DNA of 64,000 nucleotides from Erwinia sp. JUb26 (lineage in GTDB: Bacteria > Pseudomonadota > Gammaproteobacteria > Enterobacterales > Enterobacteriaceae): positions 861,898 through 925,897 of the forward strand of contig NZ_RJVB01000001.1 in the NCBI RefSeq assembly GCF_003751505.1, given 5' to 3'. The number at the start of each line of letters is the position of its first letter. Positions within the stretch are counted from its first letter, which is position 1. The position numbers and the translations under genes were made by a program. The notes beneath the pieces were generated by a model that was not told the origin of the DNA, made no database searches, and was given only the letters and a program-made list of their open reading frames with translations. Below, piece by piece: positions 1-10,071 of the stretch.

Positions 1-430
1 TGAATCAGCAGCGGAACCTGTTGCCCAGGCCGCCGCTGAAGATCCACGCAAAGCCGCTATCGCTGCGGCCATCGCCCGCGCGAAAGCGAAGAAAGCGGCG
101 CAGACGGGTGGCACAGTTGCAGATGCGCCGGTTGTGCAGCCTGACGTTGCAGCTGAACCGGAGACTGAATCAGCAGCAGAACCTGTTGCCCAGGCTGTCG
201 TTGAAGATCCACGCAAGGCCGCTATAGCCGCCGCCATCGCCCGTGCTAAAGCCAAAAAAGCGGCGCAGGCGGGTGATGCGGTTGTAGACGTTCCGGCTTC
301 CGAAGCGCAATCCCAGGTTGCACAGCGGCCAGCAGTAAAAACTGAACAGGAAGCGATTGCTCCTGATGATGCACGTAAAGCAGCGGTGGCTGCGGCGATT
401 GCGCGGGTCAAAGCGCGCAAAGCTCAGCAG
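1..430 (+). repeat. Tandem in-frame repeat in the rsxC tail
   Basis: A unit of 165 bp (55 codons) begins at 1 and again at 166, both with TGAATCAGCAGC. A third, shorter copy ([20 protein letters not shown]) ends the gene. The copies differ mostly at third positions, so this is an old, protein-constrained duplication. Such repeats expand and contract by recombination and explain the variable length of RsxC. Confidence 0.85.
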
Positions 431-451
431 CCTTCGACGCAAGAGGATTAA
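2..451 (+). CDS. rsxC: RsxC C-terminal part (5' end outside window)
   Basis: This is the last 149 codons of the Fe-S/FMN-linked membrane-associated subunit of the Rsx (Rnf-like) electron-transfer complex. In E. coli the complex helps keep SoxR reduced. Only the Ala/Lys-rich tail is visible; the NADH/FMN and 4Fe-4S domains lie upstream of the window. The tail is built from repeated units around [20 protein letters not shown], as in other enterobacterial RsxC proteins, whose tails vary in length. The stop codon directly abuts the rsxD ATG, and AGAGGA within the last codons serves as the rsxD ribosome binding site. Identity rests on the repeat tail plus the rsxD-G-E genes that follow. Confidence 0.92.
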   Translation, partial: ESAAEPVAQAAAEDPRKAAIAAAIARAKAKKAAQTGGTVADAPVVQPDVAAEPETESAAEPVAQAVVEDPRKAAIAAAIARAKAKKAAQAGDAVVDVPASEAQSQVAQRPAVKTEQEAIAPDDARKAAVAAAIARVKARKAQQPSTQED

Positions 452-1513
452 ATGGCATTTCGTATCGCAAGTTCGCCCTATACCCATAACCGTCGCAGCA
501 CCGGCACCATTATGCTGCTGGTGCTGCTGGCCGCGATTCCCGGCATGGCCGCGCAGTGGTACTTCTTCGGCTGGGGAAATATTATTCAGGTGCTGATTGC
601 CGCCGCCGCCGGTATCGGCGCGGAGGCCGCGATCCTGCGCCTGCGTAAACTTCCTCTGGTGCCAACGCTCAAGGATAACTCGGCGCTGCTGACCGCCCTT
701 CTGCTGGGGATCAGTATTCCGCCGCTGGCGCCGTGGTGGATTGTGGTGATCGGCACGCTATTTGCCGTAGTGATTTCCAAGCAGCTGTACGGTGGCCTGG
801 GGCAGAATCCGTTTAACCCGGCCATGGTCGGCTATGTGGTGCTGCTGATCTCCTTCCCGGTGCAGATGACCAGCTGGTTGCCGCCGGATACCCTGCAGGG
901 CATCACTCCAACCTTTAGCGATACGCTGAGCATGATTTTCCATTTCCACACCGTGGATGGGCATAACATGCAGCAGCTGCAGATTGGCATTGACGGTATC
1001 AGCCAGGCTACACCGTTAGATACCTTTAAAACCGGCCTGCGCGCCGGGCACTCCGCCGAGCAGTTGCTGGCGCAGCCGATTTACACCGGCGTTATAGCCG
1101 GTCTGGGCTGGCAGTGGATTAACATTGGCTATCTGGCCGGTGGCATTTTCCTGCTGTGGACCAACAGCATCCGCTGGCATATTCCGGTGAGTTTTATCGG
1201 CTCGCTGGCGCTGTTTGCCACCGTAGGCTGGCTGGCCTCGCCGGAAACCCTGTCGTCACCGATGATCCATCTGTTCTCCGGTGCCACCATGCTGGGTGCC
1301 TTCTTTATTGCTACCGATCCGGTTACCGCCTCCACCACCAATAAAGGTCGGCTGGTTTACGGCGTGCTGATTGGTCTGCTGGTCTGGCTGATCCGCAGTT
1401 TCGGCGGCTATCCGGACGGCGTGGCTTTCGCGGTACTGCTGGCCAATATCTGCGTTCCGCTGATCGACTACTACACGCAGCCACGCGTTTACGGCCACCG
1501 TAAGGATAAATGA
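452..1513 (+). CDS. rsxD: Electron transport complex subunit RsxD
   Basis: Integral membrane subunit of the Rsx/Rnf complex, 353 residues, with about nine or ten hydrophobic segments. The Thr that carries covalent FMN in RnfD proteins is found at residue 187 in the sequence SQAT. A second SGAT motif occurs near residue 279, just before a membrane segment. The protein passes electrons from RsxC towards RsxG. It starts at the ATG immediately after the rsxC stop and overlaps rsxG by 4 nt (ATGA), indicating translational coupling in one operon. Confidence 0.96.
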   Translation: MAFRIASSPYTHNRRSTGTIMLLVLLAAIPGMAAQWYFFGWGNIIQVLIAAAAGIGAEAAILRLRKLPLVPTLKDNSALLTALLLGISIPPLAPWWIVVIGTLFAVVISKQLYGGLGQNPFNPAMVGYVVLLISFPVQMTSWLPPDTLQGITPTFSDTLSMIFHFHTVDGHNMQQLQIGIDGISQATPLDTFKTGLRAGHSAEQLLAQPIYTGVIAGLGWQWINIGYLAGGIFLLWTNSIRWHIPVSFIGSLALFATVGWLASPETLSSPMIHLFSGATMLGAFFIATDPVTASTTNKGRLVYGVLIGLLVWLIRSFGGYPDGVAFAVLLANICVPLIDYYTQPRVYGHRKDK

Positions 1514-2145
1514 TGCTGGATGCCATTCGTAAAAACGGCGTGACGCTGGCGGTATTTGCCGCGATCACCACCGGTATGACCGCGGTGGTTAATACCGTCA
1601 CCAAGCCGACCATTGCGCATCAAACGGCGCTGCAGCAGAAGGTGCTGCTGGACCAGGTGGTGCCACCGGAAATGTACAACAACTCGATACAGAAAGAGTG
1701 CTATATCGTCAGTAATCCGGCACTGGGCAACTCTGCGCCGCACCACCTCTATCTGGCCCGCAAGGATGATAAACCGGTGGCGGTGGCCATTGAAACCACC
1801 GCGCCGGACGGTTATTCCGGGGCGATCCAGATGGTGGTCGGTGCCGATTTCAGCGGTACGGTTTACGGTACGCGCGTCGTTGAGCACCATGAAACGCCGG
1901 GGCTGGGTGATAAGATCGAGCTGCGTATCTCCGACTGGATCAACAGCTTTAACGGCAAAAAGGTCACCGGTGCCGACGATACGCATTTTGCAGTGAAAAA
2001 AGACGGCGGTGACTTTGACCAGTTTACCGGTGCCACCATCACCCCGCGTGCGGTGGTGAATGCAGTGAAGCGCACGACGTTGTATATTGAAACCTTATCC
2101 GGGCAGATTTCCTCACTGCCAACCTGTGGAGATGCCAATGAGTGA
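1510..2145 (+). CDS. rsxG: Electron transport complex subunit RsxG
   Basis: FMN-binding subunit with one N-terminal transmembrane helix (about residues 11-30) and a periplasmic domain. The flavinylation motif [11 protein letters not shown] is present, with the acceptor Thr near residue 176. The protein is 211 residues, the usual length. The start is the first of two adjacent ATG codons overlapping the rsxD stop; the second, three bases on, is equally possible. The last bases overlap rsxE (start at 2138), so the operon is tightly packed. Confidence 0.95.
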   Translation: MMLDAIRKNGVTLAVFAAITTGMTAVVNTVTKPTIAHQTALQQKVLLDQVVPPEMYNNSIQKECYIVSNPALGNSAPHHLYLARKDDKPVAVAIETTAPDGYSGAIQMVVGADFSGTVYGTRVVEHHETPGLGDKIELRISDWINSFNGKKVTGADDTHFAVKKDGGDFDQFTGATITPRAVVNAVKRTTLYIETLSGQISSLPTCGDANE

Positions 2146-2839
2146 AGCTAAAACCCTGCTGATCGGTGGGCTGTGGAAGAACAACTCGGCGCTGGTTCAG
2201 CTGCTGGGACTCTGCCCGCTGCTGGCCGTGACCTCAACCGCCACCAACGCCCTTGGGCTGGGGCTGGCAACCACGCTGGTGCTGACTCTGACCAACAGCG
2301 GCATCTCGATGTCGCGCCGCTGGGTGCCGTCGGAAATTCGAATCCCGATTTACGTGATGATTATCGCTGCCGTGGTGAGCTGCGTGCAAATGCTGATTAA
2401 CGCCTATGCCTATGGTCTGTATCAGTCGTTGGGGATTTTTATTCCGCTGATCGTTACCAACTGTATCGTTGTTGGACGTGCGGAGGCCGTGGCGTCAAAA
2501 AGCAGCATTCCGCTTTCCGCACTGGACGGTGCGGCGATCGGTCTGGGAGCCACCAGCGTGATGGTGGTACTGGGTTCGATTCGCGAAATCATCGGCAACG
2601 GCACCATTTTTAATGGAGCCGATCAGCTGCTTGGCCCGTGGGCAAAAGTGATGCGCGTTGAGGTGATTCACTTTGATTCGCCGATGCTGCTGGCGATGCT
2701 GCCACCGGGGGCATTTATCGGCCTCGGCATGCTGCTGGCGGCGAAGTATCTGATTGATAATAAAATGAAACAGCGCGCCGCCCTGAAAGCTGAAAAAGAA
2801 GCGCAGACGGTGCTGCCGGATGGAAAAATGGCTCAGTGA
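2138..2839 (+). CDS. rsxE: Electron transport complex subunit RsxE
   Basis: Small multi-spanning membrane subunit of the Rsx complex, 233 residues, paired with RsxA (outside the window) in the membrane core. The start chosen is ATG AGT GAA GCT, giving [11 protein letters not shown] as in other RsxE proteins, preceded by GTGGAGATG. Longer in-frame extensions upstream lie inside rsxG and are not conserved. The tail is charged (KAEKEAQ). The stop TGA overlaps the GTG start of nth. Confidence 0.95.
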   Translation: MSEAKTLLIGGLWKNNSALVQLLGLCPLLAVTSTATNALGLGLATTLVLTLTNSGISMSRRWVPSEIRIPIYVMIIAAVVSCVQMLINAYAYGLYQSLGIFIPLIVTNCIVVGRAEAVASKSSIPLSALDGAAIGLGATSVMVVLGSIREIIGNGTIFNGADQLLGPWAKVMRVEVIHFDSPMLLAMLPPGAFIGLGMLLAAKYLIDNKMKQRAALKAEKEAQTVLPDGKMAQ

Positions 2840-3471
2840 ATAAAGAAAAGCGTCAGCAAATATTGACCCGCCTGCGGGATAACAACCCGCATCCTACTAC
2901 CGAGCTGATGTTCAACTCCCCTTTCGAACTGCTGATCGCCGTACTGCTCTCGGCGCAGGCGACCGACGTCAGCGTGAATAAGGCCACCGCGAAGCTTTAC
3001 CCGGTGGCCAACACGCCAGCGGCGATGCTGGCTTTGGGCGTGGACGGGGTAAAGGAGTACATCAAAACCATCGGCCTGTTTAATACCAAAGCCGAGAACG
3101 TCATTAAGACCTGTCGTATTCTGCAGGAGCAGCACGGTGGCGAAGTGCCGGAAAACCGCGAAGCGCTGGAGGCGCTGCCTGGCGTTGGCCGTAAAACCGC
3201 CAATGTGGTGCTTAACACGGCGTTTGGCTGGCCAACGATTGCGGTGGATACCCATATTTTCCGCGTCTGCAACCGTACCCGTTTTGCCCCGGGTAAAAAC
3301 GTTGAGCAGGTCGAAGAGAAGCTGCTGAAGGTAGTGCCGAAGGAGTTCAAGGTGGACTGTCACCACTGGCTGATACTGCACGGCCGTTATACCTGCGTGG
3401 CGCGTAAACCGCGCTGCGGATCCTGCCTGATTGAGGACCTCTGTGAGTTTCCTGAAAAGGTGGAGATTTAA
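2836..3471 (+). CDS. nth: Endonuclease III, DNA glycosylase/AP lyase
   Basis: Base-excision repair enzyme that removes oxidised pyrimidines and nicks the abasic site. It has 211 residues. The helix-hairpin-helix [12 protein letters not shown] ends with catalytic Lys120, and the second catalytic residue is Asp138 (AVDTH). The C-terminal 4Fe-4S loop has the expected spacing C-x6-C-x2-C-x5-C ([17 protein letters not shown]). The start is GTG and overlaps the rsxE stop by 3 nt, so this Fe-S DNA repair enzyme is translated from the end of the rsx operon, as in E. coli. Confidence 0.98.
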   Translation: MNKEKRQQILTRLRDNNPHPTTELMFNSPFELLIAVLLSAQATDVSVNKATAKLYPVANTPAAMLALGVDGVKEYIKTIGLFNTKAENVIKTCRILQEQHGGEVPENREALEALPGVGRKTANVVLNTAFGWPTIAVDTHIFRVCNRTRFAPGKNVEQVEEKLLKVVPKEFKVDCHHWLILHGRYTCVARKPRCGSCLIEDLCEFPEKVEI

Positions 3472-4238
3472 CCTTCCCTGCTGCCTTTACTGCACTGTCC
3501 GCTTGAGAATGCCAGAACGGTGCAGAACATTCACTACATCGCCCCGCTGAGAATTCCCGAGCCGTGCAGGACTTCATTATATCGCTCGGTCGACAATGAC
3601 CGGGTTATAGTAATTTTCCCCACCCTGCTGTTTTCTTCCCCAAACGCTCACATCCCGTTACTTTGTTTTCTGCCGTTATCCTTAGTCGTTACCGGTTTAT
3701 GGACCGCATATTTGCCTTTTACCTGCGTCATCCCTGGTATATCCCGCGCAAATCACAGGGATACGTTGGCGAAAGTTTTTTTATTTCGACAATTATCGGC
3801 ATTTTTTTGACTTTAATCACAAAAACACGCTCTGACAGCCAATCCGACCACGATACAAACGTAACTCTTTGTTTATAAACTAATTTACATCACACAACCA
3901 ACACGATATATCACAAAAATCACATACCGAGATATAAGACGCCATACTACTTACTTCCAGCAGAGCGTTCTCCTTACTGGCTAAACTCTGCACCATGCTA
4001 AAAATTAAAAGCGTTTTAGTGTAGAATAACCAGCATGTCATGCTGGTTAATCACCAAATCAACCCGGTCATCGCCAAATTAATAGCGAAAATCAGCATTG
4101 AAAAAACGCTTGCCCTCAGAGGAACGATCGGCGAAATTATTGGCCGCTTTTCCTGTTCTATAACTATAAGGCGAACGTACGTCCCGCGTTTCGTCAGCTT
4201 AATTCCTGCCACAAAACAGGTCTTATTTAGAGGTACAT
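3472..4238. other. Long intergenic region before dtpA
   Basis: This is a 767-bp gap without a convincing gene. Open frames in it lack ribosome binding sites, and their hydrophobic translations come from AT-rich DNA. The second half (from about 3780) is AT-rich and probably carries the dtpA promoter. In E. coli this promoter is activated by OmpR; no clear OmpR site could be assigned here. A perfect palindrome is listed separately. Weak inverted copies of ATCCCTG occur at 3730 and 3756. Confidence 0.6.
4027..4049. promoter_or_regulatory. Perfect 23-bp palindrome upstream of dtpA
   Basis: The arm TAACCAGCATG is repeated as its exact reverse complement around one central T. A possible -10 hexamer TAGAAT (4022-4027) runs into the left arm, so the site would cover the transcription start. 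It could be an operator for a dimeric regulator or a 5' hairpin of the dtpA leader. No T-run follows, so it is not a typical terminator. The regulator is unknown. Confidence 0.5.
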
Positions 4239-5732
4239 GTGTCTACTGCAAACAAACATCCAGAGGCGGCAAGCCTCAACGCTTTTAAACAGCCGAAAGC
4301 GTTCTATCTGATTTTTTCCGTTGAGCTGTGGGAGCGTTTTGGATTTTACGGCCTGCAGGCCATTATGGCCGGTTATCTGGTCAATACGCTGGGTATGTCC
4401 GAAGCGCAGTCCGTTACGCTGTTCGCCTCTTTTAGTGCGCTGGTTTACGGCATGGTGGCTATCGGCGGCTGGCTGGGCGATAAGGTGCTGGGCACGAAAC
4501 GCGTCATCGTACTGGGCACCATTGTGCTCGCGGCGGGTTACGGACTGATTGCCTGGTCCGGGCATAATGTGGCGATGGTCTACCTCGGTATGGCCACCAT
4601 TGCCGTGGGTAACGGCTTGTTTAAGGCCAATCCGTCGTCTCTGCTGTCAACCTGCTACGCGAAAGACGATCCGCGTCTCGATGGCGCATTCACCATGTAC
4701 TACATGTCGATCAACATTGGTTCGTTCTTCTCCATGCTTGCGACCCCGGTGCTGGCGGCCAAATTCGGCTGGAGCGTGGCCTTCGCCCTCTCCTTTGTCG
4801 GTATGCTGATCACCCTGGTGAACTTCCTTTTGTTCCGTAAGACGGTAAAAGACTACGGTTCAAAACCTGACTTTGCCCCGCTACAGGTTGGCAAACTGCT
4901 GGCAACGCTGGCTGGCGTTGTGGTGCTGATTGCGCTGGCGTACTGGCTGCTGCATAACCAGGGGATTGCCCGTCTGGTGCTGGCGGTAATCGCTATCGGC
5001 ATCTTACTGGTCTTTGCCAAAGAAGCGCTGGCGCTGAAGGGTGTTGCCCGTCGCAAAATGATCCTCGCCTTCGTGCTGATGCTGCAGGCGATTGTGTTCT
5101 TTGTACTGTATATGCAGATGCCAACGTCACTGAACTTCTTTGCTATTCGTAACGTGGAACACAGCATTCTGGGTATCGCCTTTGAGCCGCAGCAGTATCA
5201 GGCACTCAACCCGCTGTGGATTATGGTCTTCAGTCCGCTGCTGGCCGCCATCTACAACAAGATGGGCGATCGCCTGCCGATGCCGCACAAGTTCGCGCTG
5301 GGTATGGTGCTGTGCTCCGCCGCGTTCCTCGTACTTCCGCTGGGCGTTTCTTTCGCCAGTGAGCAGGGAATTGTGCCGGTTAGCTGGTTGATTCTGAGCT
5401 ATGCGCTCCAGAGTGTGGGCGAACTGATGATCTCCGGCCTGGGTCTGGCCATGGTAGCGCAGCTGGTTCCACAGCGTCTCATGGGCTTCATTATGGGATC
5501 CTGGTTCCTGACCACCGCCGGTGCGGCGATGATCGCCGGTAACGTCGCCAGCATGATGGCCATCCCCTCCAACATTACCAACCCTCTGGAGTCGCTGCAT
5601 ATTTATGGCGATGTATTTATGAAGATTGGTATTGTCACCGGCATTATTGCCGTGCTGATGCTGCTGACGGCACCCCGCCTGAATCGAATGACTCAGGAAG
5701 ATAAGCCCGCGGCGGATAACGTCACGGCCTGA
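4239..5732 (+). CDS. dtpA: Proton-dependent di-/tripeptide permease DtpA
   Basis: POT/PTR-family peptide:H+ symporter of the inner membrane, 497 residues, with about 14 hydrophobic segments. The family signature ExxERF lies at residues 29-34 ([10 protein letters not shown]). NPSSLLST, the loop SKPDF and the C-terminal [20 protein letters not shown] segment follow the E. coli protein almost word for word. The start is GTG (giving [10 protein letters not shown]), preceded by AGAGGT. A strong terminator follows, so the gene is probably monocistronic. Confidence 0.96.
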   Translation: MSTANKHPEAASLNAFKQPKAFYLIFSVELWERFGFYGLQAIMAGYLVNTLGMSEAQSVTLFASFSALVYGMVAIGGWLGDKVLGTKRVIVLGTIVLAAGYGLIAWSGHNVAMVYLGMATIAVGNGLFKANPSSLLSTCYAKDDPRLDGAFTMYYMSINIGSFFSMLATPVLAAKFGWSVAFALSFVGMLITLVNFLLFRKTVKDYGSKPDFAPLQVGKLLATLAGVVVLIALAYWLLHNQGIARLVLAVIAIGILLVFAKEALALKGVARRKMILAFVLMLQAIVFFVLYMQMPTSLNFFAIRNVEHSILGIAFEPQQYQALNPLWIMVFSPLLAAIYNKMGDRLPMPHKFALGMVLCSAAFLVLPLGVSFASEQGIVPVSWLILSYALQSVGELMISGLGLAMVAQLVPQRLMGFIMGSWFLTTAGAAMIAGNVASMMAIPSNITNPLESLHIYGDVFMKIGIVTGIIAVLMLLTAPRLNRMTQEDKPAADNVTA

Positions 5733-5741
5733 TAGCCAGAC

Positions 5742-5769
5742 GGCCCGGAGCCCCCGCTCCGGGCCAGTT
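5742..5769 (+). terminator. dtpA terminator
   Basis: A perfect 10-bp stem GGCCCGGAGC / GCTCCGGGCC with a CCCC loop is followed by AGTTTT, ten bases after the dtpA stop. Confidence 0.85.
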
Positions 5770-5891
5770 TTCCCACTCCTCGCTTTTTTCCTTGCTTAAA
5801 ACCGTTTGAACAATTGATTTGCCACGCTGACATTTCGCCTCGCGCGCAGTAAGATAAATTTCGAACGCCCCCCAAAACTCAGGAGAACGCA

Positions 5892-6497
5892 ATGAAGCTG
5901 TTCTGTAAACCCGGCGCCTGTTCGCTGTCCCCCCATATCGTGCTGCGCGAAACCGGCATCGATTTCACCCTCGTCACGGTCGATCTTCAGACCAAAAAGA
6001 CCGAACAGGGCGAGGACTATTTGCAGATCAACCCTAAAGGACAGGTGCCTGCTCTGCTGTTAAACGATGGTTCCCTGCTGACCGAAGGCGTCGCCATCGT
6101 GCAGTATCTGGCCGATTCCAAGAGCGATCGCCAGCTTCTGGCGCCGTGCGGCAGCCTGAATCGCTACCACACGCTGGAGTGGCTGAACTACGTCGCCACC
6201 GAATTGCACAAGGGGTTCAGCCCGCTGTTCCGTCCGAATACGCCGGACGACTTTAAAGCCAGCACCCGTGAACTGCTGGAGAAGAAATTTAGCTACGTTA
6301 ACAGTGAGCTGAAGGAAAAACAGTGGCTGATGGGCCTGCGCTTTACCGTGGCGGATGCCTACCTGTTCACCGTGACCCGCTGGGCTCACGCATTGAAATT
6401 AGATTTGAGCGGACTGGATGCGCTGAACGACTGGTTCGACCGCGTGGCCGAGCGTCCGGCGGTGGCGGCTGCCCTGAAGGCGGAAGGCCTGGTCTGA
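5892..6497 (+). CDS. gstA: Glutathione S-transferase GstA (beta class)
   Basis: Cytosolic glutathione transferase of 201 residues. The beta-class catalytic Cys10 (KPGACSLSP) and His106 ([10 protein letters not shown]) are both present. The cis-Pro GSH-binding loop NPKGQVPAL and the N-capping motif FTVADAYLF of the alpha-helical domain are also visible. GGAGAA precedes the ATG. It lies between dtpA and pdxY exactly as in E. coli. An extra Cys at position 5 replaces the usual Tyr and is unlikely to change function. Confidence 0.95.
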   Translation: MKLFCKPGACSLSPHIVLRETGIDFTLVTVDLQTKKTEQGEDYLQINPKGQVPALLLNDGSLLTEGVAIVQYLADSKSDRQLLAPCGSLNRYHTLEWLNYVATELHKGFSPLFRPNTPDDFKASTRELLEKKFSYVNSELKEKQWLMGLRFTVADAYLFTVTRWAHALKLDLSGLDALNDWFDRVAERPAVAAALKAEGLV

Positions 6498-6505
6498 TAA
6501 ATAAC

Positions 6506-6562
6506 GGTCAGATTCTTAGCGTCTGACCTGATAAATACGGGCAGGCGCTGATGGCCTGCCCG
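6506..6562. terminator. Two hairpins between convergent gstA and pdxY
   Basis: The stem GGTCAGA/TCTGACC (6506-6528) is followed by CGGGCAGGC/GCCTGCCCG (6538-6562). Neither has a long T-run. They lie between the ends of two convergent genes and probably help end both transcripts. Confidence 0.5.
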
Positions 6563-6608
6563 ACGGATAGATTGATTCCTGCGCAGAGCAGGAAACTGAC
6601 TGGCAATA

Positions 6609-7469
6609 CTACAGTTTCACTGCGGAGAAATGCTGTACCGGCTCCGCGATAGCGTTCTGTGCGGCAACCAGCTGCAGTTCGTATTCGCCCATCTGATGGG
6701 TTTTCAGCATCACTTCATACACCGCAGCGGTAACGTGCTCCAGCGACTGCTGCAGCGAGAGGCCGTGTAGCAGATCCACCAGCAGCAGGCCGCTGCTCAG
6801 GTCGCCCACACCCACCGGCTGACGCACGCCGAAGTCGATCAGCGGGCGGCTGATATGCCACGCTTCATCCGCGGTGATTAACAGCATTTCGAAGCGATCG
6901 CTGCGATAGCCTGCTCGGGCCAGATGCTTCACCAGCACCACTTTCGGCCCCTGGGCAATCAGTTCGCGTGAGACTTCAATCGCCTCTTCCACGCTGGCCA
7001 CGCTGCGGCCGCTGAGGATCTCCAGCTCAAGAAGGTTAGGCGCGATAATATCGCTGGCCGGCAGTGCAGAAAGCCGATGAAACTCCGCTACGCCGGGTGC
7101 GACGATGCAGCCCTTTTCCGGGTGACCCATCACCGGATCGCAGAAATACCAGGCGTTGGGATTCGCCGCCTTCACCATGCGAACGATTTCCAGGATCTGC
7201 TCGCCCTGCTCGGCAGAACCGAGATAACCACTCAGCACCGCATCACAGGTTTTCAGGCGGTCAATATCGTTAATGCCGCGAGCGATATCGGTAAGATGCG
7301 TCGCGGGCATCACCGTGCCGGTCCAGTGACCGTACTGGGTATGGTTGGAAAACTGAACGGTATTGAGCGGCCAAACGTTTGCGCCCATGCGACGCATAGG
7401 AAATTCCGCTGCACTGTTACCGGCGTGACCAAATACCGTATGGGACTGAATGGAGAGAATATTTTTCAT
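6609..7469 (-). CDS. pdxY: Pyridoxal kinase PdxY
   Basis: ATP-dependent kinase that converts pyridoxal to PLP in the B6 salvage pathway, 286 residues, ribokinase fold. The N-terminus [10 protein letters not shown] and the [10 protein letters not shown] substrate loop are typical. The catalytic Asp lies in the anion-hole motif [13 protein letters not shown] near the C-terminus. It lies downstream of tyrS on the same strand, but a terminator between them suggests partly separate expression. pdxH, which makes the same cofactor, is two genes upstream. Confidence 0.95.
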   Translation of the reverse strand: MKNILSIQSHTVFGHAGNSAAEFPMRRMGANVWPLNTVQFSNHTQYGHWTGTVMPATHLTDIARGINDIDRLKTCDAVLSGYLGSAEQGEQILEIVRMVKAANPNAWYFCDPVMGHPEKGCIVAPGVAEFHRLSALPASDIIAPNLLELEILSGRSVASVEEAIEVSRELIAQGPKVVLVKHLARAGYRSDRFEMLLITADEAWHISRPLIDFGVRQPVGVGDLSSGLLLVDLLHGLSLQQSLEHVTAAVYEVMLKTHQMGEYELQLVAAQNAIAEPVQHFSAVKL

Positions 7470-7494
7470 CGTGCTGACCTGTACATTCCTGCCA

Positions 7495-7520
7495 ATAAAA
7501 AAGCCGGTTGACCCGGCTTT
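7495..7520 (-). terminator. tyrS terminator
   Basis: Read on the minus strand, AAAGCCGG pairs with CCGGCTTT around a 5-nt loop and is followed by a T-run (TTTTAT). It lies between tyrS and pdxY. Confidence 0.8.
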
Positions 7521-7548
7521 AGCAGCGGGGCTGGCCCCGCGAGTTATT

Positions 7549-8823
7549 TTATTTCCAGCAGATTAAGCTGTAGTTCTTTTTACCGCGACGCAGCAGCGTA
7601 TAGCGACCGAACAAGCGATCGCCCTCGTCCGGCACATATTCCGCATTGGTTTGCAACGTGCCGTTGAGGCTGATGGATTTCGCGTCGATAAGCTTGCGTG
7701 CCTGGCCGCGTGACGGAGCCAGCTCGGCGTTAACCAGCGCCTGCTGCAGATCCTGACCGGCTTCAAGTTCGGCGGATGGCATGCCATCCTGCGCCAGCTG
7801 CGCCAGATCCTGCTCGTTCAGGTCGCTCAGCGCGCCGGAGAACAGGCTGTCGGTGATGCGTTTTGCCGCCGCCAGACCTTCAGCGCCGTGGACCAGTCCG
7901 GTCACCTGCTCCGCCAGCACGTACTGCGCGCGTGGGGCTTTTCCGCTGTTTTTATCTTCTTCTTCCAGCGCATTGATTTCTTCAATGCTCATAAAAGTGA
8001 AGAACTTCAGGAAGCGATATACGTCCGCATCGGCGGTATTGATCCAGAACTGGTAGAACTTGTACGGGCTGGTTTTCTTCGGATCGAGCCACACCGCGCC
8101 GCCTTCGGTTTTACCGAATTTGGTGCCGTCAGACTTGGTGATCAGCGGAACGGTCAGACCAAAGACCTGATTCTGGTGCAGGCGACGGGTAAGATCGATA
8201 CCGGAGGTGATGTTACCCCACTGATCGGAACCGCCAATCTGCAGTACCACATCGTGGCGCTCGTTCAGTGCGGCAAAATCGTAGCCCTGCAGCAGGTTAT
8301 AGGAAAACTCGGTAAACGAGATGCCCTGGTCGTCACGGTTCAGGCGCTGCTTTACGGCCTCACGGTTAATCATTTGATTAACGGAGAAGTGTTTGCCGAT
8401 ATCACGCAGGAAAGTCAGCACGTTCATGCCGCCGAACCAGTCGTAGTTATTAGCCGCAATCGCGCTGTTGTCGCCGCAGTCGAAGTCGAGGAACGGTGCG
8501 ACCTGATGACGAATTTTCTCTACCCACTCGTTAACGGTATCGGTGGTGTTCAGCTGACGCTCAGTGGCTTTAAAGCTCGGGTCGCCGATCAGACCGGTTG
8601 CTCCACCCACCAGCGCCACCGGTCGGTGACCGGCATCCTGAAAGCGCTTCAGGCAGAGTAACGGTACCAGATGCCCCAAGTGCAAGCTGTCTGCGGTGGG
8701 ATCGAAGCCGCAATAAAGAGAGATTTGGCCCTGCGCCAGTTTTTCTCCTAACGCGTCCTCATCCGTTACCTGGGCTACCAGGCCCCGCTCTTGCAATTGT
8801 TTGATCAGGTTACTGCTGGCCAT
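7549..8823 (-). CDS. tyrS: Tyrosyl-tRNA synthetase
   Basis: Class I aminoacyl-tRNA synthetase that charges tRNA-Tyr, 424 residues, the size of E. coli TyrS. The HIGH box appears as HLGH at residues 48-51 ([12 protein letters not shown]). The second ATP-binding signature appears as KFGKT (near residue 235). The tyrosine pocket segment GSDQWGN is present. A C-terminal S4 RNA-binding domain starts around residue 355 ([18 protein letters not shown]). It lies between pdxH and pdxY as in E. coli. Confidence 0.98.
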   Translation of the reverse strand: MASSNLIKQLQERGLVAQVTDEDALGEKLAQGQISLYCGFDPTADSLHLGHLVPLLCLKRFQDAGHRPVALVGGATGLIGDPSFKATERQLNTTDTVNEWVEKIRHQVAPFLDFDCGDNSAIAANNYDWFGGMNVLTFLRDIGKHFSVNQMINREAVKQRLNRDDQGISFTEFSYNLLQGYDFAALNERHDVVLQIGGSDQWGNITSGIDLTRRLHQNQVFGLTVPLITKSDGTKFGKTEGGAVWLDPKKTSPYKFYQFWINTADADVYRFLKFFTFMSIEEINALEEEDKNSGKAPRAQYVLAEQVTGLVHGAEGLAAAKRITDSLFSGALSDLNEQDLAQLAQDGMPSAELEAGQDLQQALVNAELAPSRGQARKLIDAKSISLNGTLQTNAEYVPDEGDRLFGRYTLLRRGKKNYSLICWK

Positions 8824-8968
8824 CTAAGACTCCATGTAAAAAAAGTCTGCACCTAAGCTGGTACACAGCTTTCCGCTCACACGCGGAGAAAAATAAGGGG
8901 TATAGAATAATGGCCCATTCCGCTCGAATCCAGCGGTTAAGCCATTATTTCACGTTTCATTTCGCGCT

Positions 8969-9628
8969 TCAGGGAGCCAGGCGATCAATCGTCCAGGAAT
9001 TGTCGTCTGCACGCTGATAGAAGAAGCGATCGTGCAGACGATGCGCGCCCCCCTGCCAGAACTCCATGGAGTCGATTTTGATGCGGTATCCGCCCCAGAA
9101 ACTGGGCAGCGGAATTTCGCCCTGCTGGAATTTTTGCTTAAGTTCGAGGAATTTGCCTTCCAACACGCCCCGCGCCGAAATCCGGCTGGACTGTTTGGAT
9201 ACCCAGGCACCGAGTTGGCTGTCGCGCGGGCGGCTGTGGAAATATTTGATCACCTCCAGCGTTGACAGGCGCTCAACGCTGCCCAGCACCATTACCTGAC
9301 GCTCCAGCATGTGCCAGGGAAACAACAGGCTGATCCGGGGATTTTTTTCCAGCTGCTGCGCCTTGCGGCTGCCGAGATTGGTGTAGAACACCATCCCCTG
9401 CTGGTCGAAATGCTTCAGCAGCACAATTCGCTGGTAAGGTTGACCGCGCTCATCAACCGTCGCCACGCTCATCGCCGACGGGTCGGGCAGCTGTGCCGCT
9501 ACCGCCTGCTCGAACCAGTGTTCAAACAGTTTTAGCGGATCATCGGGAAGGTCGTTGCGGCGCAGGCCGCCACGGGTATATTCACGCCGCAGGTGGGCAA
9601 TTTGTTGCAGGTGATCGCTGTCGCTCAT
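8969..9628 (-). CDS. pdxH: Pyridoxamine/pyridoxine 5'-phosphate oxidase
   Basis: FMN-dependent oxidase that makes PLP from PNP or PMP, 219 residues (E. coli 218). The FMN-contacting segments [12 protein letters not shown] and [13 protein letters not shown] are conserved. So are the substrate motif [11 protein letters not shown] and the C-terminal [12 protein letters not shown] with its conserved Arg and His. It precedes tyrS on the same strand with a 145-bp gap. Confidence 0.97.
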   Translation of the reverse strand: MSDSDHLQQIAHLRREYTRGGLRRNDLPDDPLKLFEHWFEQAVAAQLPDPSAMSVATVDERGQPYQRIVLLKHFDQQGMVFYTNLGSRKAQQLEKNPRISLLFPWHMLERQVMVLGSVERLSTLEVIKYFHSRPRDSQLGAWVSKQSSRISARGVLEGKFLELKQKFQQGEIPLPSFWGGYRIKIDSMEFWQGGAHRLHDRFFYQRADDNSWTIDRLAP

Positions 9629-9693
9629 CGCTCTGACTTCTGGTTGAGAAGGGATAAGGCATTGTGCGCCCCACCCTTCATTATTTCAATGGG

Positions 9694-10011
9694 TTAACCA
9701 GCATTCTGCAGCTGGCAGTCGTTAATGATGATTTTGTCATTACGCTCGATAAAGGCAGAATCCCCCTTCGACCAGAACACATAATTACCGTCGCTGTAGC
9801 GGGTACCCGATGCGGCTACCTGCTGTTTCAACGTCAGCTGATTGCCGTCCAGGATCATGCTGACTTCGCTTTTTGCATTGTCGAGCTGAACGGTTAACGG
9901 TAGCGTACCGCAGGTGTAATGCAGCGTTTTCGGCTGTTCCTCGGCGGAATGCTGAAAGTAGCTACAGCCAGAAAGCAGCAGCGCTGCCACAAAAATCCCC
10001 TGTTTCATCAA
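9694..10011 (-). CDS. mliC: Membrane-bound lysozyme inhibitor MliC (lipoprotein)
   Basis: Outer-membrane lipoprotein that inhibits C-type lysozyme, 105 residues. A short signal peptide ends in the lipobox LLSGC, so the mature protein begins at lipidated Cys16. The MliC domain follows, with the Cys pair YTCGT and INDCQ (probable disulfide) and the SGTRYSDGNYVFWSKGD loop that carries the lysozyme-contacting Ser. GAGAGG precedes the start. It sits between pdxH and anmK as in E. coli. Confidence 0.9.
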   Translation of the reverse strand: MMKQGIFVAALLLSGCSYFQHSAEEQPKTLHYTCGTLPLTVQLDNAKSEVSMILDGNQLTLKQQVAASGTRYSDGNYVFWSKGDSAFIERNDKIIINDCQLQNAG

Positions 10012-10071
10012 CCTCTCCTGTGTTTTAACGTCAGTCCCGTTCAGCGTAAAACGCTATTTCCGCAGATGCAA

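Noticed and set aside
3520..3878. Two overlapping hydrophobic open frames in the nth-dtpA gap
   Set aside because: No ribosome binding sites, AT-rich composition and no recognisable similarity; the gap looks like a leader/promoter region.
7888..8661. 257-codon open frame opposite tyrS
   Set aside because: Shadow of tyrS; the codon pattern follows the tyrS frame on the other strand.
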